Source: Arthrobacter pascens
GTDB lineage: Bacteria > Actinomycetota > Actinomycetes > Actinomycetales > Micrococcaceae
DNA: 64,000 nt
Assembly (NCBI RefSeq): GCF_030815585.1
Contig: NZ_JAUSWY010000001.1
Location: forward strand, 2,418,001-2,482,000
Direction: 5' to 3'
The notes under the pieces are model-generated. The model did not search any database. It worked only from the letters and a program-made list of their open reading frames with translations, and had not been told where the DNA came from. The translations under genes were made by a program, and so were the position numbers. Position 1 is the stretch's first letter. Every line of letters starts with the position of its first letter. This document shows positions 1 to 9,066 of the stretch, piece by piece.

Positions 1-1207
1 GAACTTCCTGCAGTTGCAGCCAGAGCGTCGCTTTGCCCTCCGGCGCTCTGGAAGGGTCCAGTACCGATTGCTGACCGACGACCACCGTTGGACCGGCCGG
101 CAGGAGGCCCGCCTCTGCCTGAGCGCAGGCAATCCCTGTGCTGTCTGAACCGTTGCTCAAATGAATCAATGGGACGGAGTTCAGCCTCGAATCCAGCCAT
201 TCGACTGGTTTGTTCAGGGCAAGGTGAATCTGCATGGCCCCTCGGCCGTTTTGATACTTCTTTGAAGCCACTACGAGGGAGGGATCTGCATCGGCAAGTA
301 ACTTTCCATACAGAGCCTGCGGGGAAACGTTGGCTAGCACTGTACGCGAGGCAATTGTTTCATCCGATGTCGATAAACCAGAGACCCTGCCCGCCTCGAC
401 GTTGATTTTTTCAACATCCGCGCCCAACAGAATGCGTACACCTTTGTCTCGGAGCAACGTTTCGAAGGCAGCCACGAAGTTCGATGCTCCGCCCTTTACC
501 ACCGGCAGTCCGAAGCTGTGCATAGTGAGGGCCATGACCGGCAACATGACCCCGCCGGTGGCACTGCCGGGGTTAAGGCCGGCGTGAAGTAGCCAAGGCG
601 ACCACAGCTGATCCGCTTCCCATCCGTCGAATCGACTTCGGATGTAGTTCCGCCCACTCATTAGGGAATCACGAAGGAAACTCTCGTTTCCCCGCAATTT
701 TCCCCTCTTTAGAGCACCAAAAGCGATACCAGAAACTTCCCTGACCGATCGCAGCTCCGCCCCGAAGGCCCCAAAAACGGTACTGGCATTCTTCGCGAGA
801 TCATCCAGCATCTTCAGGTAGGCGCCTTCGTCCTCCGTCGAACTCAAACCTGCGGCCGTAGTTTTGGGGTCCCTGTAAGCCACGGCAACACGGTGGTTTC
901 CAGTTTCCGGATCAATACCTGCGCTAGCAGTCAGAGCACCATCCGCGTTGCAGTACTCCAACCCACGGGCATGCAGTTCCTGCCCGAGTCGCTTATAAGC
1001 TTCACCGGCAACGAAGAGGGGGTGCCAAGATGAGAAAGTGTCATGGATGTAACCCGGAATAGTTCGTTCGGAAGAATGGATGAATCCGCCGAGCCGATCC
1101 GAGCGCTCGATGAGGCAGACCTGCCTTCCCGCGAGGGCCAGCTCTGCGGCCGCCACCAGCGAATTGACTCCGGAACCAATTATCGCAATTTCCTCGCGTG
1201 ATCGCAT
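1..1207 (-). CDS. NAD(P)/FAD-dependent oxidoreductase (phytoene desaturase/amine oxidase type), runs off left edge
   Basis: The minus strand is open from an ATG at 1207 to the window edge, giving about 402 residues; the C-terminus is outside. The N-terminus carries a Rossmann FAD motif (IAIIGSGVNSLVAAAE) followed by the ERSDRLGGF segment seen in flavin amine oxidases and phytoene-desaturase-like enzymes. It is a paralogue of the complete gene at 30760-32337. Identity by eye is about 70-75% at DNA level over most of the gene, but over 90% for positions 1 to about 245. The substrate is unknown. The catabolic surroundings and the duplication suggest a role in handling an aromatic intermediate, which is inference only. 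The start is placed at 1207 because the reading frame aligns with the start of the paralogue. Confidence 0.8.
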   Translation of the reverse strand, partial: MRSREEIAIIGSGVNSLVAAAELALAGRQVCLIERSDRLGGFIHSSERTIPGYIHDTFSSWHPLFVAGEAYKRLGQELHARGLEYCNADGALTASAGIDPETGNHRVAVAYRDPKTTAAGLSSTEDEGAYLKMLDDLAKNASTVFGAFGAELRSVREVSGIAFGALKRGKLRGNESFLRDSLMSGRNYIRSRFDGWEADQLWSPWLLHAGLNPGSATGGVMLPVMALTMHSFGLPVVKGGASNFVAAFETLLRDKGVRILLGADVEKINVEAGRVSGLSTSDETIASRTVLANVSPQALYGKLLADADPSLVVASKKYQNGRGAMQIHLALNKPVEWLDSRLNSVPLIHLSNGSDSTGIACAQAEAGLLPAGPTVVVGQQSVLDPSRAPEGKATLWLQLQEV

Positions 1208-1499
1208 GCTGTCCGTTTCCTTCCTAAACCCAGTGCGCTCTCCACTGGTCAGCTGCTGGCCCGTGAGCTTTCGCGACCCACAGTCTCGAATCACCTGTTG
1301 TCTTTCTCGATGGAAGTAATCAGTGATTGAACAGAATCCCTGCCTGACTTCATACGACACTTCAGTGACGATCGTTACCGATAATCTATATTTACTTGCA
1401 TCGCCGCGGCAAGGAGGAACGAAAATCAGTCAGGGCGAGGAAATGCTCTCCGGAATGATCGTGATGCCTTGGATTTCGATCCGGGCCCCCCACCACGTC

Positions 1500-1898
1500 A
1501 CCCTCGTGTCAGCGGCGCCGAACCGGCGGTCGGGCTACGCCTTCCTGCACAACGCCGTCGATGACCACTCCCGGCTGGCCTACACCGAGATCCTGACCGA
1601 TGAGAAAAAGGAAACCCCTGCCGGGTTCTGGGCACGCGCCAACGCCTACTTCGAATCCTGCGGAGTCGTGGTCAAACGTGTGTTGACGGACAACGGGTCC
1701 TGCTACCGCTCCTACGAGCGCTACAACCGCACCATGCTCGATGAATGGGCCTACGCCAAACCCTACGCATCAGAAAGCGAGCGTGTTGCCGCTTTCACCG
1801 ACTGGCTCCATCACTACAATCATCACCGAGGCCACACCTCACTCAAAGGTCAGCCACCGGCCAGCCGCGTCACTAACCTCTCAGGTCAATACACCTAG
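1500..1898 (+). pseudogene. IS481-like transposase remnant with internal deletion
   Basis: The frame reads RSGYAFLHNAVDDHSRLAY, then VLTDNG, then a C-terminus with WLHHYNHHRGHTSLKG, which are typical DDE-core segments of IS481/IS3-type transposases. The N-terminal helix-turn-helix half is missing. The stretch between TDNGSCYRS and YNRTMLDEWAY is shortened, so roughly 20-30 residues including part of the catalytic core are lost. No flanking inverted repeats were found. It sits between the left-edge oxidoreductase and the end of the amidohydrolase gene and overlaps the latter's stop by a few bases. The open frame extends upstream to 1323, but that part does not resemble a transposase. It is a dead element. 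Confidence 0.75.
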
Positions 1899-3301
1899 CC
1901 TTCTGGCCGTGGGGCTGGCGACGGGGGCCACGTGACTCGACGTCCGCCGAGCCTGGTAAGTGCCCGGCGGGATGCGTCGTCCACTGCTTTGGCGAGGGTT
2001 TGCAGATCTTCCTGCGGAAATTGCCGGTCTTCCATGGCTACTATCCCGTTGATGACAACTGTGCGCGCGTCCCGTCCCGACCCTCCGTAAACGAGGTTAG
2101 GCACCGCGTTGCCGAGCGGGTCAGGCCACCATTCGGGACCGGACATGTCGAAAATCGCAAGATCGGCGGCCTTCCCAACCTCGAGTGAGCCGATTCGGTC
2201 ACTCCATCGGGCGGCGCGGGCACCTCCTATGGTGGCCATTTCGAAGACGTGAAATGGGTTCATGATCAGCGGGTCTTGGCGGGCGTCCTTATGGGCGCAC
2301 GCCGCCAAGTACATTGTCCTGACCATGTCCAGGGAACGGCTGATGATTGATGCGTCTGTTCCGAGAGCCACGTTGGCTCCGGCGGCAACCAAGTCGGGGA
2401 TGACGCCATGGGAGACCCAACCGTTTCCGCCTACGAAGCTCGATCCTGGACAGTGGGCAACCTGGGTGTCTGTGGCGGCCAGCAGTTCGATGTCCCCGTT
2501 GGGTATCCAGCCGATGTGTGCCAACAGGAGGTCGGGTCCGAGCAGGTTTGCCTTTTGCAAGCGGTGGATGTCAGAATTCCGGTTGTTGGTCGTTTCTAGT
2601 GACTGGCGGCCTATGAGGTGGGAGACAACACCGACACCGCGGGCTGCGGAGGCCTCGGCAACCCGACTGAGCAGGGCATCACTCGCAACTATGGGCATGT
2701 CGATGTTGTATGCAGCCCGGATCAGAGAGTCAGGGCCGCCGCGATATTTCGCCACGGTCTCCTCTGCGCCTGCGATGGCGTCTTCGAGCCCCTCTACGCG
2801 TCCCCCGAACGGGCCGGCGACGTCTGTCAGCTTGCGGGTGATGACTCCTCGTATACCTGTGTCAATGGCTGCACGTGCTATCGCGTCGGGTTGCGGTCCT
2901 GCGCCGTCGACGAATGTTGTTGTTCCGTGGCGGATCATCTCGATGAAAGAGGCTTTGGCGGCCAGGAAGGCGTCTTCGTCGTCGAGTTGGTCTTCGTAGG
3001 GAATGACCCGTTGACTGAGCCGCACAAACTGGGGGGTGTCGTCGCACATTCCAGGGATCAGGGAGTCTATGGGATGCGTATGAGCATCGATGAATCCTGG
3101 CACAACAAGCCCTTCGGGTTCGTCGATGTGCCGTACCGGCGCGAAGATGTCCACGAGCTCAGCACGCGGTCCTACTGCGACGATATTGCTTCCCTCGACT
3201 GCAATGGCGCCGTCGAAGAGGATCCTTCGTTCGGCATCGACCGTTACTATGCAGCCGGCCGTGATCAGCAGGTCGACCTTTTGTCGCATGTCCGATGTCA
3301 T
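1895..3301 (-). CDS. Amidohydrolase family protein (SsnA/ATZ-TRZ type deaminase or hydrolase)
   Basis: A 468-residue metal-dependent hydrolase of the amidohydrolase superfamily. Visible marks are the HxH pair (His74, His76 in AHTHPID), the later metal histidines in VSHLIG and LLAHIGW, and the catalytic aspartate in GTDAS. The C-terminal GKAADLAIFD stretch is typical of ATZ/TRZ and cytosine-deaminase relatives. These enzymes hydrolyse C-N or C-Cl bonds on heterocycles, purines or pyrimidines; the substrate here is not readable. Start 3301 is preferred over a TTG at 3331 because GGAGTGAC precedes the ATG. It is last in a minus-strand run with an AraC regulator, a luciferase-like monooxygenase and two flavin reductases, so it probably acts on the oxygenation product or on the entry substrate. 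Confidence 0.8.
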   Translation of the reverse strand: MTSDMRQKVDLLITAGCIVTVDAERRILFDGAIAVEGSNIVAVGPRAELVDIFAPVRHIDEPEGLVVPGFIDAHTHPIDSLIPGMCDDTPQFVRLSQRVIPYEDQLDDEDAFLAAKASFIEMIRHGTTTFVDGAGPQPDAIARAAIDTGIRGVITRKLTDVAGPFGGRVEGLEDAIAGAEETVAKYRGGPDSLIRAAYNIDMPIVASDALLSRVAEASAARGVGVVSHLIGRQSLETTNNRNSDIHRLQKANLLGPDLLLAHIGWIPNGDIELLAATDTQVAHCPGSSFVGGNGWVSHGVIPDLVAAGANVALGTDASIISRSLDMVRTMYLAACAHKDARQDPLIMNPFHVFEMATIGGARAARWSDRIGSLEVGKAADLAIFDMSGPEWWPDPLGNAVPNLVYGGSGRDARTVVINGIVAMEDRQFPQEDLQTLAKAVDDASRRALTRLGGRRVTWPPSPAPRPEG

Positions 3302-3324
3302 GTCACTCCGTTCAATTGTGTGGT

Positions 3325-4197
3325 TCACCAAAGGGACGTTTTTTGGGTGCAGACAGGAGTCTGCCGAATGAGCGCGGGTGACACTCCGAGGCGGCGTCGG
3401 AATACCTCGGTCATGTGTGCCTGACTGCAGAAACCTGCTTCATAGGCAATATCCGCGATCCTACTGCCGGTTTCGCCAAGCAGGCGGCGCGCCTGATGGA
3501 CGCGGTATTGCATGAGGTACTGGTGAGCGGAGATCCCGAAGGCTGCGGAGAAGAGGTGAGCGAAGTGCACCGGACTAAGGTTTCCTGCTGCGCGGGCTAG
3601 TTCTTCGACTGAAAGCTTCTCCATGAAGCGTTCGCCAACGAGCCGCAGGGACTGCCCCAGCCGTGCATCTGGATGCGTCTTTGGCAGCGGCGCGGGTGCG
3701 TGGTGCAAGGCCCTAAGGGCCGTGGTAATGAGCCCACTGACTTCGTCCTTTGTCACCGTGCCCTGGAGCAGATTACGGCGGATTCCCTGGGCGGCAGTGG
3801 CAAAAGCTTGGTCGTTCAAGCGCTCCCGCATGACGTCCTCAAACCCGCCCACCATGGCAGGGTCTATTGTCAGCAACAGGTACTCGCACGCATACGCCTT
3901 CTCAATGCTGACTGCGGCGCCTGCAGGAACGAAGTAAAACGAATCAGCCGGGACAACTGTGTTGATCTTATGTCCACCCAAGTCCAGTGTGACGAGATTG
4001 GGCAGGAATTCTATGCCGATCAGGTGGTGATGCAGGGTAACTTCAGCCCTCGAGAAACCCTGGGGGTAATACAGGACGTACCCCGAGTCATGTACAGCCT
4101 GCCAGGGTGCCGCCGCAAGTGGCGGCACCCCCCGACGCGCTCCTGATTCGGGGGCCCACTCGGCGAAAGCGTCGATGTTCAACGGCGGACGCGCCAT
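3325..4197 (-). CDS. AraC family transcriptional regulator
   Basis: 290 residues. An N-terminal cupin-like sensing domain contains FYFVPAGAAVSIE and is followed by a C-terminal double helix-turn-helix from about residue 185. That part includes SVEELARAAGNLSPVHFAHLFSAAFG-like and IADIAYEAGFCSQAHMTEVFRR-like sequence (only parts quoted), with the RRLGVSPA end typical of the AraC/XylS family. It lies inside the minus-strand operon, 29 bp after the luciferase-like monooxygenase and just before the amidohydrolase, and probably controls them. The likely signal is the substrate of that operon, which is not identified. Confidence 0.88.
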   Translation of the reverse strand: MARPPLNIDAFAEWAPESGARRGVPPLAAAPWQAVHDSGYVLYYPQGFSRAEVTLHHHLIGIEFLPNLVTLDLGGHKINTVVPADSFYFVPAGAAVSIEKAYACEYLLLTIDPAMVGGFEDVMRERLNDQAFATAAQGIRRNLLQGTVTKDEVSGLITTALRALHHAPAPLPKTHPDARLGQSLRLVGERFMEKLSVEELARAAGNLSPVHFAHLFSAAFGISAHQYLMQYRVHQARRLLGETGSRIADIAYEAGFCSQAHMTEVFRRRLGVSPALIRQTPVCTQKTSLW

Positions 4198-4225
4198 TCT
4201 ACGTGCCCGGCAACAGGACTGGGGT

Positions 4226-5365
4226 TCAAAACTGCTGGCGGCCGGGAGCCCGGAGCCCGGCCTGTTCCAATTGCGGTAACACCGACTGGCTGAAGGCAGT
4301 CAGACCGCCCTCGTAGTCCAGCCAGGACATGAGGAACCCGTCTACGCCTGCATCCGAAAGAGCAGAGAGCTTTTCAGCAATGTCCTCAGCTGAACCCACG
4401 AGAGGATAGCCGCCGTAGCCGGCAGCCACAGCGAAACGCACATGCTGCACTACTTCTGGCGGCCAGGTCTCGGCGTTGCCGACGTTGTTTGCCATGAACG
4501 AATCCACTCCTTCGGCGTCGCCCTGATTCACCACGTAATCCTGGACATAGGCATCGGCCTGCTCACGGGTGTCACGCTGCACCACGTAGCATGACATCCA
4601 GACTTCGATCTCCTTTCCATGGATGTCCCGCGCCTGCCGGCGGTATTCCTCCACCTGGCGCCTAATGGCTTCCGGCCGGGGGTCCTGCGGGACGACAAAC
4701 GCGATGTCACAATTTTTCGCCGCGAAGGCACGACCCCGTTCAGACCCCCCTGCATTCAACAGAGTCGGCCTGGGGAAAGGTGCGTGGGGCTGGGCGATGG
4801 CTCCTTTGAGCTGATAAAACGTGCCATCATAATCGAAGCTGCGCGGATCAGACCACAAGCGGTTGAAGATTTCGACCCATTCATCGGCGAGGGAATAGCG
4901 GTCATCGTGGCCCGGCATGGCGGTGCCGAACATTTCCATTTCGGCCCGGTACCAGCCGCAGACCAGATTCATGCCGAAGCGGCCGCCCGAGATCAGATCC
5001 ACCGTTGCAGCAGACTTTGCCGCGATGATCGGGTGGACCGTTGCCAGATGTACCGTGCTGACCACTTCGATATGCTCCGTTACGGCGGCAACTGCCGCCG
5101 CCCAGGTAAAGGTCTCGAAAAGATCTCCTGAGTAGTGTCCGTCTTTGTGGAAGGGTTTCCACCTGGACGCTGAGACGAGTTTCTCGATGCCGAGACGGTC
5201 CGCTTGCTGGGCGATTCTCAGGTTATTCTCCCAAGTGGGTACGAACCTGTCCGGGTGATTTGTAAAGGCCGCACCCCCGTTTATGGCAAAAACTCCGAGT
5301 TTGAGCCGGTTTTCTGTGGGCTGGACGGTCGGAACGGATGAGGAAGCGGTTGAGGTGTACGTCAT
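4226..5365 (-). CDS. LLM-class flavin-dependent monooxygenase
   Basis: 379 residues of the bacterial luciferase-like fold, resembling alkanesulfonate monooxygenase and pyrimidine oxygenase relatives. Visible family marks are LISGGRFGMNLVCGW, HDDRYSLADEWVEI and the QPHAPFPRPTLLNAGGS segment. Such enzymes use FMNH2 from a partner reductase to oxygenate or cleave C-S, C-N or ring amide bonds. Two flavin-handling partners lie directly upstream (5502-6035 and 6069-6611), supporting a two-component system. The ATG at 5365 has a strong AGGAGA site 3 bases ahead; a longer open frame to 5482 has no such site. The substrate is not readable; with the amidohydrolase, an N-heterocycle is a reasonable guess. 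Confidence 0.85.
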   Translation of the reverse strand: MTYTSTASSSVPTVQPTENRLKLGVFAINGGAAFTNHPDRFVPTWENNLRIAQQADRLGIEKLVSASRWKPFHKDGHYSGDLFETFTWAAAVAAVTEHIEVVSTVHLATVHPIIAAKSAATVDLISGGRFGMNLVCGWYRAEMEMFGTAMPGHDDRYSLADEWVEIFNRLWSDPRSFDYDGTFYQLKGAIAQPHAPFPRPTLLNAGGSERGRAFAAKNCDIAFVVPQDPRPEAIRRQVEEYRRQARDIHGKEIEVWMSCYVVQRDTREQADAYVQDYVVNQGDAEGVDSFMANNVGNAETWPPEVVQHVRFAVAAGYGGYPLVGSAEDIAEKLSALSDAGVDGFLMSWLDYEGGLTAFSQSVLPQLEQAGLRAPGRQQF

Positions 5366-5501
5366 GGTTCTCCTGGTGAGCGGGGGCCGATTCATCGGCT
5401 CCGGTTGGAATATTGAGAGCCTACGCAGCGCCCCCCCGCCTGTGCTTTCACAAACCTGTGACAAGGGGCGCTGCGTAGGCAAAAGGGCGGCCGATGAGGC
5501 C

Positions 5502-6035
5502 CTATCCTGCTTCGAGTTGGAGGAGGTGGCGGTATTGGCCTTTGAAGTAGAGCAGTGGTTGGCCGGCGTGCCACTCGGGGGTGCTCATTTCGTGGACGCG
5601 CCCGATGACGACGTAGTGGTCCCCCGCGACGTACTCCGCCGTTATTTCACAGTCGAGCCACATGAGTGTTCCCGCTATGACAGGGTTGCGTTTTGCTGTA
5701 GGTTTCCAGTCAATACCTGCCCACTTGTCGGTCCCTTTACGGGCGAACTGGTTGGAAATCTCGTGCTGTGAGTGGGAGAGAACATTGACGGAAAACCTGC
5801 CTGTTGCGCGGATCTTCGGATAGGTGGTGGAGTTCAGCATTACGCTGAAGGAAATCAGCGGCGGTTCAGTCGAAACGCTGTAGAACGACTGGCAGGTGAA
5901 TCCGATGGGTTCACCGTCAGAAGCTCCCGCAATGATCGTGATGCCCGAAGCGAAGTGCCCGAGGGTGTTGCGGAATGAGCGGGGCTCGATTGCAACGCCG
6001 CTGGCCCTGTCCAAGGGGATTTGAACTGTTTGCAT
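5502..6035 (-). CDS. Flavin reductase (RutF/HpaC-like FMN-binding domain)
   Basis: 177 residues covering one flavin-reductase-like split-barrel domain. FRNTLGHFASGITIIAG, FTCQSFYSVSTEPPLISF and the late GDHYVVIGRV histidine/tyrosine segment are the usual family signatures. It would use NAD(P)H to reduce FMN or FAD and feed the adjacent luciferase-like monooxygenase. GGAGA lies 7-8 bases before the ATG at 6035. It is second in the minus-strand operon, 33 bp after the flavodoxin-type reductase and 136 bp before the monooxygenase. Confidence 0.88.
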   Translation of the reverse strand: MQTVQIPLDRASGVAIEPRSFRNTLGHFASGITIIAGASDGEPIGFTCQSFYSVSTEPPLISFSVMLNSTTYPKIRATGRFSVNVLSHSQHEISNQFARKGTDKWAGIDWKPTAKRNPVIAGTLMWLDCEITAEYVAGDHYVVIGRVHEMSTPEWHAGQPLLYFKGQYRHLLQLEAG

Positions 6036-6068
6036 TGGTGTGTCTCCTAGTTCTGAGGGATCAACACG

Positions 6069-6611
6069 TTAAGTAAGGGAAGCGACGACGCGCAGGGAGT
6101 TGCTCACCTTCGCCAGGCGGTTCAGGTTCGTGGCGTAAGTATCGGCCGCGGCCTGAACAATCTCGTCGAGGTGATCCATCTGCCCGGTGATGAAGTAGAA
6201 GCCACGCCCGGGAACCGTTGCTCCAAGCTCAACGAGCAAAGGCGCCAGATTCACCGTAGGACCCATGGAATGGGTTTGGTCTGCTCCGGTCATCACAGGG
6301 ATTGCCGTGACCCCTGCCAGTCCACTTGCTGGGTAGCGGTCCAGGAAAGCCTTCAAGAGCCCGGTATATGTCGCCTTGTAGGTCGGGGAGGCGAACACTG
6401 CCAGATCACTTGAAGCGACACTGGCATTCAGAGCCGCCATCCGTTCGCTGGGCCATGCAAAAATTTCCTCGACGTGCTCCGCAAGGTCAACAACTTCCAC
6501 CTCGTAAGAGCCGGCCTCCAGCAGCTTCTCAACAAGAGTCTGCGCCACCTTCAGCGTGCGGGACTGCGGCTTGGGATTGCCGACAATGATAGAAACCTTG
6601 AGCGTCATCAT
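6069..6611 (-). CDS. NADPH-dependent FMN reductase (flavodoxin-like, SsuE/MsuE type)
   Basis: 180 residues. The start has the flavodoxin-fold phosphate loop IIVGNPKPQSRT, followed by DLAVFASPTYKATYTGLLKAFLD-type sequence (part), a hallmark of the NADPH-dependent FMN reductase family. It reduces free FMN and may supply the luciferase-like enzyme downstream. It is the first gene of the run 6611 to 1895, so this unit carries two different flavin reductases. The start is either of two adjacent ATGs (6611 or 6608); AGAGAG precedes them. Confidence 0.85.
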   Translation of the reverse strand: MMTLKVSIIVGNPKPQSRTLKVAQTLVEKLLEAGSYEVEVVDLAEHVEEIFAWPSERMAALNASVASSDLAVFASPTYKATYTGLLKAFLDRYPASGLAGVTAIPVMTGADQTHSMGPTVNLAPLLVELGATVPGRGFYFITGQMDHLDEIVQAAADTYATNLNRLAKVSNSLRVVASLT

Positions 6612-7121
6612 TTCTCTCTAACTGTGTTGTCAGGAAAATGAGATACGCCGGAGGTACAGCGAAGCTAACGTACGAGCCGAGAGGCATACGCGTGTAACAC
6701 CAACGTGTCTCACACACCACCGAGATATTTTGGCCCGGTGGGCCCGCAACGGCTTACGCTGCGTTCATGCATAGGCATCACTCATCGGGAGGACCCGCAA
6801 GTATCACATGTCCGGAGAACACTTCGTGTTCCAGATCACTATGCCTGCAAGAAATATAGCACATTCCTGCCGATGGTCAATGGGGCGCTATTACCGCCCT
6901 TACGTTGCCTATACGAGGGGAGCTGAATCCCAATTCCGGGCGCTGCAGCACCCCGGCTGGCACCGGACAGATTTATAGGTCCACCCCGGCCCCCTCCCGC
7001 TAACTCCATCCTTGACTCCATCCGTAGCCGCCATCCACCGATGAATCCAACGTTGAAGGTGAGGCGATTACGGACCGGCAGGAGCAAACCGGCACTGAAG
7101 CCAGTTCAACTGCCGACGTAG
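6612..7121. other. Intergenic region, 510 bp
   Basis: No convincing gene was seen on either strand; the open frames here lack ribosome sites and protein-family marks. The right part lies downstream of the GNAT gene. The left part must hold the promoter for the minus-strand FMN reductase operon, but I could not pick a clear -35/-10 pair. Confidence 0.5.
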
Positions 7122-7721
7122 TTATTTCCGAAGCGGACTGAGGTTCGTCACGGCGGCCAAGAGTTCAGCTCTTTCGGGGCTTTGGAATAGCTTCGGGCTG
7201 AAAACGAAAGGTATGTACTCACGGCCAGCGATTTCGAAGGAGGCAAGTTCTGTCATGCCGTAGTGCCGGTGTACGGAGAGCGACTTTCTATTTGTTGTCT
7301 CCACAAATGCGACGCCTTGGTCGAAGTTCGCGCTTAGATGTGCGCTGATTGCTACAAGGAGTCCTGTGAGTATCCCTTGACCTTGGTATGCCCTGGCGAC
7401 GGCCGTAGGCCCGTACAGGAACTGATTTAGGTGTGGGTCTGTTGCCGCTGCTTCCGTCATTGCCTTGATGGCTGGCGGGTTATGGACGATGTGGTGCTTT
7501 TCCGCTGACATTGCAAATCCGGCCATCTCACCGTTGACTTCGGCGACGAAGATACCCGGGCCGCTCTCGAGCCGCCCCAGAATGTCCTGATCCATCGGGC
7601 CCTGAACGAAGCCCTGCTGTGATTTTTCTTCATTTGTCAGTCCCTCCCCGCGTGCTTCCTCCATAAGATGCAGGATGGCTTCTCGGTCGTGGGCTTGCGA
7701 GCGGCGAAAAGTAGTTGCCAT
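7122..7721 (-). CDS. GNAT family N-acetyltransferase
   Basis: 199 residues with the acetyl-CoA binding motif ARAYQGQGILTGL (R/Q-x-x-G-x-G/A), preceded by IFVAEVNGEMAGFAM, the typical beta-2/beta-3 hairpin of GNAT enzymes. It would transfer an acetyl group from acetyl-CoA to an unknown amine. An AAAGG site lies upstream of the ATG at 7721. It sits alone between two catabolic units, and nothing in its position indicates a substrate. Confidence 0.82.
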   Translation of the reverse strand: MATTFRRSQAHDREAILHLMEEARGEGLTNEEKSQQGFVQGPMDQDILGRLESGPGIFVAEVNGEMAGFAMSAEKHHIVHNPPAIKAMTEAAATDPHLNQFLYGPTAVARAYQGQGILTGLLVAISAHLSANFDQGVAFVETTNRKSLSVHRHYGMTELASFEIAGREYIPFVFSPKLFQSPERAELLAAVTNLSPLRK

Positions 7722-7828
7722 CTGAAGGCCTTTCTTGGGGAGCGCTGTAACGCTTAGGTGGAAAAGTCACTCCGGCTCATTCGAAGGGTGCCGGCCACAT
7801 GAAAAAAGTGTTCGGTCAGGCAGTCGGC

Positions 7829-8923
7829 CTATCTGCAAGTCCGGGTTCGTCCGGAAATCTCTGTGGCGTCCTCCACGTTCTCGACGCTCGGTTCGAGTAT
7901 CCCACCGGAATGAATACTTGAGAAATGTTCTTTCGGCTGAATCGTGGACATGCCACTATCAGCCTTCCTTGGGAGGTCCTGGACGCTTTCTGGAGTCGAT
8001 GTCCGTCCCATGTGAGCCCCGATTTCCTTGAGACACTGCAGCATCAGAGCTGTGCTTGGGCTGGGAGAGTATTCCGCGGCGAGAGTTGCCACGATCTTCT
8101 GGCTGACGCCTGCCAACGGTGTTGGGACGACGGCGAGCTCCGGTTCAGCTAAGGCCAGTGTCTCAGGGAGGACTGCCAGATAGTCTGTCTCGACGATAAT
8201 TGTTCGGACGGTCAGGGGAGCAGTACATTCAATCCTCTCCTCGGGGAGCGCCACTGCTTGTTGTCGGAACAGTTCCTCGAGCTCTCGTCGAAGCGAGGTC
8301 TGCTTTAACGGGAGTATCCACGGGAACTGACGCAGCTCGGATAGTTGTGGATCCGCGGTCAGCAGTACGGGATGATCTTGGCGGGCCACGATCCGGAAGG
8401 GCTCTTCGTGGAGGTCTATTTGGCGCACTGGTGCTTCAAAGCTGAGCTGTCCTTGACGCCCGACGATCAGGTCAACGTCGCCTGACATGAGGTCGGCGTC
8501 AAGCTTGTCGGGAGTCCCTTCCCGAACAACGACCAAGACTCCCGGGTGGCTGGACTTGAGCATCGCTATCGCCCGGGGAAGGAGCAGATTCGCCCCAGCC
8601 AGGTGGGTTGCCACAGTTACCGTCCCTGCGGTCGCATTTGAAAGCTCGGAGACATGTTGCGATGCCTGTCTGAGGTGGGCGAGTATGGCCCGTGCATGTT
8701 CCAGGAAGGCCACGGCAAAGACGGTCGGCGTTACACCTTTGGGTCCTCGGTCGAACAATTCAACTCCTAAAAGTTGCTCAAGCTCCTTTAGACCACGTGT
8801 GACGACCGGTTGAGTGATGTGAAGGTGGTGGGCAGCGCGGACAATGCTGCCGTGCTCTGCTATCGCCAGGGCGAGGACAAGGTGCCGGATCTTCATCCGG
8901 CCGTCAATGAGGGTTTGGTCCAT
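7829..8923 (-). CDS. LysR family transcriptional regulator (GbpR-like)
   Basis: About 364 residues. The N-terminal winged helix contains EHGSIVRAAHHLHITQPVV and LEQLLGVELFDRGPKG, followed by a periplasmic-binding-like effector domain that ends near residue 310. A polar tail of about 50 residues extends past the normal LysR end. It is divergent from the 3-hydroxyanthranilate operon (144 bp gap) and is its most likely regulator, comparable in position to LysR genes linked to nba clusters. The start is uncertain: 8923 is chosen, 8896 is possible, and the longer 8959 start would run over the inverted repeat at 8944-8959. No start has a strong ribosome site. Confidence 0.85.
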   Translation of the reverse strand: MDQTLIDGRMKIRHLVLALAIAEHGSIVRAAHHLHITQPVVTRGLKELEQLLGVELFDRGPKGVTPTVFAVAFLEHARAILAHLRQASQHVSELSNATAGTVTVATHLAGANLLLPRAIAMLKSSHPGVLVVVREGTPDKLDADLMSGDVDLIVGRQGQLSFEAPVRQIDLHEEPFRIVARQDHPVLLTADPQLSELRQFPWILPLKQTSLRRELEELFRQQAVALPEERIECTAPLTVRTIIVETDYLAVLPETLALAEPELAVVPTPLAGVSQKIVATLAAEYSPSPSTALMLQCLKEIGAHMGRTSTPESVQDLPRKADSGMSTIQPKEHFSSIHSGGILEPSVENVEDATEISGRTRTCR

Positions 8924-8943
8924 ACGGGAATCGTATGCCTGTA

Positions 8944-8959
8944 TTGCTATGCGAAGCAA
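8944..8959. promoter_or_regulatory. Candidate LysR operator
   Basis: Inverted repeat TTGCT-N6-AGCAA, 21 bp upstream of the LysR start and about 108 bp before the ALDH start. It has the size and location of a LysR-type binding box in a divergent promoter. Function is inferred from position only. Confidence 0.4.
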
Positions 8960-9066
8960 CGAATTATCTATTAGACGAGCATGGCAATGACGGTGACAAT
9001 TGAACTCAGGAAAGGTGTGGTTTGGAACACACCGAAGACAATCGGGGCCACATTGGAGCAGACTGC

